The position numbers and the translations under genes are program-made. The notes under the pieces are model-generated. The model did not search any database. It was given only the letters and a program-made list of their open reading frames with translations, and was not told the DNA's origin. A DNA stretch of 9,113 nt from DATIVK01 sp035465955 (GTDB lineage: Bacteria; Myxococcota; Myxococcia; Myxococcales; Anaeromyxobacteraceae), in the NCBI GenBank assembly GCA_035465955.1, contig DATIVK010000265.1, forward strand, positions 1 to 9,113, written 5' to 3'. Of this stretch, positions 6,665-9,113 are shown one piece after another (positions within the stretch are counted from its first letter, which is position 1; every line of letters starts with the position of its first letter).

Positions 6665-7057
6665 TCAGCTCCCCCCGCCCTCTCCGTCGAAGCGCAGCGC
6701 CGGGCCGCCGGCCGTCTCGAAGGCCTTGAGCGCGCGGCGCAGGGCGTCGAACGACATCGCCTGCCACCGGAGCTTCGCGTCGTAGCGGACGAGGAGCCCG
6801 ACGCCGGCCTGGTGCGCCGTGCGGATGAACTGGATGAGCGCGGCGATGGTCGAGGAGTTGAAGTACTCGAGCCGCTCGAAGTGGAGGGCGAGCGACCGAC
6901 GCTCGTCCCGCGCGTCCTGGAGGAGCCGCTCGAAGACCGGCTGGAGCTCGCGCGCCGCGTCCCGGCTCGCGCTCTTGCCGGTCAGCCGGACCCTGAGCAG
7001 GTCGGCGCCCTCGCGCTCCGCTCGAACGGTCAGTTCTCCGAGGACGACCTGGACCAC
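6665..7057 (-). CDS. STAS-domain antagonist (RsbV/SpoIIAA-like)
   Basis: This 130-residue protein matches single-domain STAS proteins, the phosphorylatable antagonists of partner switching that release a target when unphosphorylated. It has the expected order: an N-terminal beta strand (VVLGELTVRAE), a strand and helix, then HFERLEYFNSSTIAALIQFI (59-78). NSST (67-70) occupies the place where the phosphorylated Ser of D-S-[ST]-G motifs sits, with Asn replacing Asp. A further strand (VGLLVRYDAKL) and helix follow, and the tail is Gly-rich. GTG 7057 was chosen because GGAGGAG stands just before it; upstream in-frame codons do not look like STAS sequence. The gene converges on the phosphatase gene with a 20-bp gap that has no evident terminator. 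Its own promoter may be the extended -10 at 7087-7095. The exact phospho-acceptor (S68, S69 or T70) is undetermined. Confidence 0.82.
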   Translation of the reverse strand: MVQVVLGELTVRAEREGADLLRVRLTGKSASRDAARELQPVFERLLQDARDERRSLALHFERLEYFNSSTIAALIQFIRTAHQAGVGLLVRYDAKLRWQAMSFDALRRALKAFETAGGPALRFDGEGGGS

Positions 7058-7060
7058 GCG

Positions 7061-7067
7061 CTCCTCC
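7061..7067 (-). promoter_or_regulatory. Shine-Dalgarno supporting a GTG start for the STAS gene
   Basis: On the minus strand GGAGGAG precedes the GTG at 7057-7055; the GGAGG core is 5 nt away. It favours this GTG over an in-frame ATG at 7222 that would add a 55-residue, Pro/Arg-rich, non-STAS extension. Confidence 0.65.
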
Positions 7068-7086
7068 CGGGTTGGGTAAGGGGCGC

Positions 7087-7095
7087 ATGATAGCA
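7087..7095 (-). promoter_or_regulatory. Putative extended -10 promoter of the STAS gene
   Basis: Minus-strand TGCTATCAT is a TGn-extended -10 box with hexamer TATCAT (4 of 6 matches to TATAAT). It stands out in G+C-rich surroundings about 30 nt upstream of the GTG. No good -35 box was found, which is tolerable for extended -10 promoters. It would give a leader of roughly 20-25 nt. Confidence 0.4.
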
Positions 7096-7204
7096 GGCGG
7101 GAGGGCCGGCGGCGCGGCCGGCCGGCGCGGAGGCCGATGAGCGCGAAGAAGACGGAGCGCACGCTCTCCGGGCCGGGGAAGGGGAGGAGCCCATCGTCGG
7201 GAAA

Positions 7205-7260
7205 GGCACACTTGCAGTGCATGGCCTGATAGTGTGGCCTTACCACTGAGAGTGCAATGG
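7205..7260 (+). promoter_or_regulatory. Repeat cluster upstream of lipoprotein gene (possible operator)
   Basis: Several related short repeats lie just ahead of the lipoprotein start. GGCACACT (7205-7212) is an imperfect inverted match to AGTGTGGCC (7231-7239). TGCAGTGCA (7213-7221) is a palindrome. CACT-GAG-AGTG (7244-7254) is a small dyad. AGTGCATGG (7216-7224) and AGTGCAATGG (7251-7260) form a near-direct repeat. This arrangement is compatible with a regulator binding site, but no known motif was recognised. Confidence 0.3.
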
Positions 7261-7262
7261 AG
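7259..7262 (+). promoter_or_regulatory. Ribosome binding site of lipoprotein gene
   Basis: GGAG stands 5 nt before the ATG at 7268. The start places a compact lipoprotein signal peptide at the very N-terminus, which supports this choice. Confidence 0.65.
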
Positions 7263-7267
7263 CATCG

Positions 7268-8812
7268 ATGACCCGGGCCCAAATTCTCGTCGCCCTGCTC
7301 GCGGCCGGCTGCGGCAGCGTCACGGAGCGTGGCGACTGCCGGACCAGCGCCGCCTGCCCCGCGGGTGAGTACTGCGCGCACACCCCCGATGGGAACGTCT
7401 GCTGGCCCGATCCGGCCCCTCCGGCGGTCGCCTCCGTGACCGTGACCTGCGCCGCCGACGCCTGCCTCCGCGACGAGGTGATGGTCGTCACGGCCGAGGC
7501 GACCGACGACAGCGAGGTCTTCTCGGTGGAGGCGAGCGTCGACTTCGACCCCGGCCGCTGGTTCCCCCTCGCCCGCGGCGCCGGCAACGCCTGGACCGGG
7601 TCGATCCCGCTCGCCGCGCTCGCCTTCCCGGCCCTCGCGCAGCCGGTCGTCGTCACCGTCCGCGTCCGCGACGGCGGGCGCCACGAGGTGACCGCGACCG
7701 CCGCGCCGAGACAGGTGACGCGGGTGAAGTGGGAGTACCCTTCGAGCGGACAACTGACCCCTCCCGCGGTGGCTGCGGATGGGACCGTCGTGTTCGGGCG
7801 TTCGGACACGGCAGGTCAGATCGTCGCCGTCCACGTCGACGGGACGAAGGCGTGGGCGTTCACGCTCGGCGCTGGCACGGTGACCTCTGCCCCCAGCATC
7901 GGCGCCCAGGCGATCTGGGTGAGCGCGAACGACGGGAAGCTCTACGCGGTGAAGCCGGACGGGAGCGGCGAGCTGACGGCGCGCACCTGCACCGCCAGCG
8001 GCACGTCGAAGGGGCCGCCCGCCGTGCTGACGACGGGGCAGACGGACGTGGCGTTCGGGGCGTTCTCGAGCACTCAGCTCGTCGCCTCGGCAGCGACCAA
8101 CTGCGCCTTCTCGCCGATTCGTGACGTCTTCTCGGCGGGCGCGTCGATCGATCTCGACGGTGCCATCGTCGGTGTCACCGCCAAGACCGGGGTGGCAAGC
8201 GTCAGGCGCTATTCGTTCGTCGGCGCCGCGTTCGAAGAACTCTGGAGCGTGGCCGTCGGGACGACAGTCTCGGCCGCCCCGATCTTCGACGCCTCGGGTC
8301 GGATCCTCACTGGCGGCCAGGACGCGGGGCTCGACCGGACGGAGATCGCCGGAGCCAGCGCGCCGCTGGCGACCCTCACCGGGTCGGTGGACGAGCAGCC
8401 CATCGTCCTCTCCAATGGCGACATCGTCGTCGGCGACGCGAGCGGCAGGCTCCACCGGCTCGCGGCGGACGGGACGCCGGTCTGGGAGGTGAACCTCGGC
8501 GCCGCCGTCCACGCGCCGATGGCGCTCACGGACGGGCCGGTCCGCTTCCTGGTCGCGACGGCGGACGGGAAGCTCCACGCCCTCGACGACGCGGGCGCGG
8601 CGCTCTGGGAGGGCGCCCTCACCGCGGGGCCGGCGCTCGGGCCGGGCAACATCTACACGCCGCCGAACGCGTCCTTCTCGATCGCCTACTTCGGCGGCGC
8701 CGACGGGAAGCTCTACGCGGTGCTGGTGGAGGGTCGGCTCGACACGGCCGCGCCCTGGCCGAAGGCCTGGCACGACACGCGGAACACGAGCCGCGCGGGG
8801 GCGGCGTTCTAG
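7268..8812 (+). CDS. Lipoprotein with PQQ-like beta-propeller repeats
   Basis: This 514-residue protein begins with a short lipoprotein signal (MTR, then AQILVALLAAG) and lipobox LAAGC, giving a lipidated Cys15. Next is a small Cys cluster (C24, C30, C36, C45) of the C-x5-C-x5-C type common in myxobacterial surface lipoproteins. An Ig/fibronectin-like beta domain (about 52-150) follows. The rest (about 155-500) consists of PQQ-like propeller blades marked by recurring segments: GQIVAVHVDGTKAW, DGKLYAVKPDG (222-232), GRLHRLAADGTPVW, DGKLHALDDAGAALW and DGKLYAVLVEG (479-489). It ends with AWHDTRNTSRAG, typical of such propellers. Likely a periplasmic or outer-membrane binding or scaffold protein. 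It is not an evident PQQ enzyme, because no dehydrogenase catalytic domain is visible and blades of this kind often bind protein partners. It is divergent from the STAS gene, and a link to the partner switch is not shown. Confidence 0.87.
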   Translation: MTRAQILVALLAAGCGSVTERGDCRTSAACPAGEYCAHTPDGNVCWPDPAPPAVASVTVTCAADACLRDEVMVVTAEATDDSEVFSVEASVDFDPGRWFPLARGAGNAWTGSIPLAALAFPALAQPVVVTVRVRDGGRHEVTATAAPRQVTRVKWEYPSSGQLTPPAVAADGTVVFGRSDTAGQIVAVHVDGTKAWAFTLGAGTVTSAPSIGAQAIWVSANDGKLYAVKPDGSGELTARTCTASGTSKGPPAVLTTGQTDVAFGAFSSTQLVASAATNCAFSPIRDVFSAGASIDLDGAIVGVTAKTGVASVRRYSFVGAAFEELWSVAVGTTVSAAPIFDASGRILTGGQDAGLDRTEIAGASAPLATLTGSVDEQPIVLSNGDIVVGDASGRLHRLAADGTPVWEVNLGAAVHAPMALTDGPVRFLVATADGKLHALDDAGAALWEGALTAGPALGPGNIYTPPNASFSIAYFGGADGKLYAVLVEGRLDTAAPWPKAWHDTRNTSRAGAAF

Positions 8813-9042
8813 CAAGCTGTCTTGAGAACCGCGGCGCTCACCCTTGGACCCGTCCCCTCTCCCTCATCGAGGGAGAGGGCCAGGGTGAGGGAGCAGGACA
8901 TCGCGGCGTCGGGAGCTGCCGATGGGTGGCCTGGACCGGGCGGCGCCGAGGCGTTCGACCTCGTCGAGGCGGCAGGGCGGCGGCTGCGCACCGACGGAAA
9001 GTCGAAGACGCCCGCCACCGGCGATCGACGGAAGCCCCGCGC
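8813..9042. other. Intergenic region after lipoprotein gene
   Basis: This 230-bp gap holds the palindromic repeat copy B (8851-8891). The remainder (about 8892-9042) has more A/T at third positions in every frame than the confirmed genes, and no start with a ribosome site. The minus-strand ORFs here (for example 8809-9018) simply translate the repeat. I see no reliable gene in it. Confidence 0.5.
8851..8891. repeat. Palindromic intergenic repeat, copy B (inverted relative to copy A; possible terminator)
   Basis: An 11-bp perfect stem (8855-8865 with 8869-8879, arm CCCTCTCCCTC) closes an ATC loop, followed by CCAGGGTGAGGG. Read on the minus strand it matches copy A over about 40 nt with few differences. 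One stem pair is T:A here and C:G in copy A, a compensatory change that keeps the hairpin. It lies 38 nt past the lipoprotein stop and between apparently convergent genes, so it may end transcription there. Confidence 0.78.
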
Positions 9043-9113
9043 TCACGGGCCGGACGCGTCCTGCGTCGGCTGGCCGGCCCCGCGACAGAACCTGTCCATC
9101 CAGTCGTCGCCGT
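9043..9113 (-). CDS. Possible C-terminal fragment of an unknown protein (continues past window)
   Basis: On the minus strand the 22 codons before a TGA (9045-9043) read GDDWMDRFCRGAG and then QPTQDASGP. Nearly all codons end in G or C, as in the confirmed genes. It would converge on the lipoprotein gene across the repeat-bearing gap, the same arrangement seen at copy A. The fragment is too short to name a family. An overlapping plus-strand frame, open from 8885 to the window end, is the competing reading but has no ribosome site and begins inside the repeat. Confidence 0.35.
   Translation of the reverse strand, partial: GDDWMDRFCRGAGQPTQDASGP

Larger units (their letters stand above)
7058..7267. 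other. Divergent intergenic region, STAS gene / lipoprotein gene
   Basis: This 210-bp non-coding gap separates the leftward STAS gene and the rightward lipoprotein gene. The left half is very G+C-rich and holds the STAS ribosome site and candidate -10. The right part (about 7200-7260) is noticeably less G+C-rich and carries short inverted and direct repeats built on CACT/AGTG. No convincing sigma-70 promoter for the lipoprotein gene was found. Confidence 0.6.

Noticed and set aside
7205..7216. Sigma-54-like GGCAC...TTGCA motif
   Set aside because: The GG and GC elements are only 7 nt apart; sigma-54 promoters require about 10, so the spacing is wrong.
5229..7265. Long minus-strand open frame (678 codons) opposite the phosphatase
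   Set aside because: The predicted protein is dominated by Arg, Pro, Gly and Asp-Val-Glu runs with no domain, as expected for the shadow of a G+C-rich gene. The plus strand encodes an intact PP2C phosphatase.
7058..8815. N-terminal extension of the STAS gene reaching back to 8815
   Set aside because: It would be the antisense of the beta-propeller lipoprotein gene. The STAS similarity begins at the GTG at 7057, which has its own ribosome site.
2502..8891. Inverted repeats as the ends of a transposon or genomic island
   Set aside because: No transposase or integrase lies between them, no target-site duplication was seen, and the hairpins look like dispersed 3'-end repeats instead of mobile element termini.
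8809..9046. Two small minus-strand ORFs (69 and 60 codons)
   Set aside because: Their translations include the repeat read as protein (for example SLTLALSLDEGEG), start without ribosome sites and show no family features.
8885..9113. Plus-strand frame open from a GTG in the repeat to the window end
   Set aside because: The start lies inside the hairpin repeat with no Shine-Dalgarno, and third positions are less G+C-biased than in real genes. It remains a weak alternative to the minus-strand fragment at 9043-9113.

Overview
The window is very G+C-rich (clearly above 70% by eye), and nearly every codon in the real genes ends in G or C. Together with tetratricopeptide (TPR) repeats, a Cys-rich lipoprotein followed by a beta-propeller, and phosphatase/kinase/STAS signalling genes, this suggests a Myxococcota (deltaproteobacterial) chromosome, perhaps Anaeromyxobacter-like. 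That assignment is an inference from composition and gene style. No RNA gene, IS element, CRISPR array or phage gene was seen, and no gene-free stretch exceeds 300 bases.

Layout. (1) 2-1051 (+) is the 3' part of a TPR protein. It is followed 21 bp later by a TolC-type outer-membrane efflux protein (1073-2476, +), probably in one operon. (2) 2502-3209 (-) is a stand-alone GAF protein convergent with tolC. Its last residues and stop codon lie inside a palindromic repeat. (3) 3311-6644 (+) is a tight three-gene operon: an RsbW/SpoIIAB-like GHKL protein, a SAM-dependent methyltransferase with a PilZ-like N-terminus, and a six-helix membrane SpoIIE/RsbU-type PP2C phosphatase. (4) 6665-7057 (-) is a STAS-domain (RsbV/SpoIIAA-like) antagonist that converges on the phosphatase gene with only 20 bp between them. 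(5) 7268-8812 (+) is a lipoprotein with PQQ-like beta-propeller repeats. (6) 8813-9042 is intergenic with a second copy of the palindromic repeat, and 9043-9113 (-) may be the C-terminus of a further gene.

How the genes may work together. The GHKL protein, membrane phosphatase and STAS protein are the three classical parts of a partner-switching circuit: switch kinase/anti-sigma, phosphatase, and phosphorylatable antagonist. The unusual part is the methyltransferase. It overlaps the kinase-like gene by 4 bp and precedes the phosphatase by 8 bp, so it is almost certainly co-expressed with them. It resembles proteins annotated as making 3-hydroxypalmitate methyl ester type signals (PhcB-like). 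The phosphatase's sensor region is six membrane helices with very short loops, which would suit a hydrophobic ligand. A methyl-ester or other lipophilic signal read out by a partner switch is therefore a testable hypothesis, and the most interesting thing in the window. No sigma factor, diguanylate cyclase or other obvious output lies in the window. The GHKL protein also lacks a recognisable D-x-G-x-G box, so its nucleotide chemistry is uncertain.
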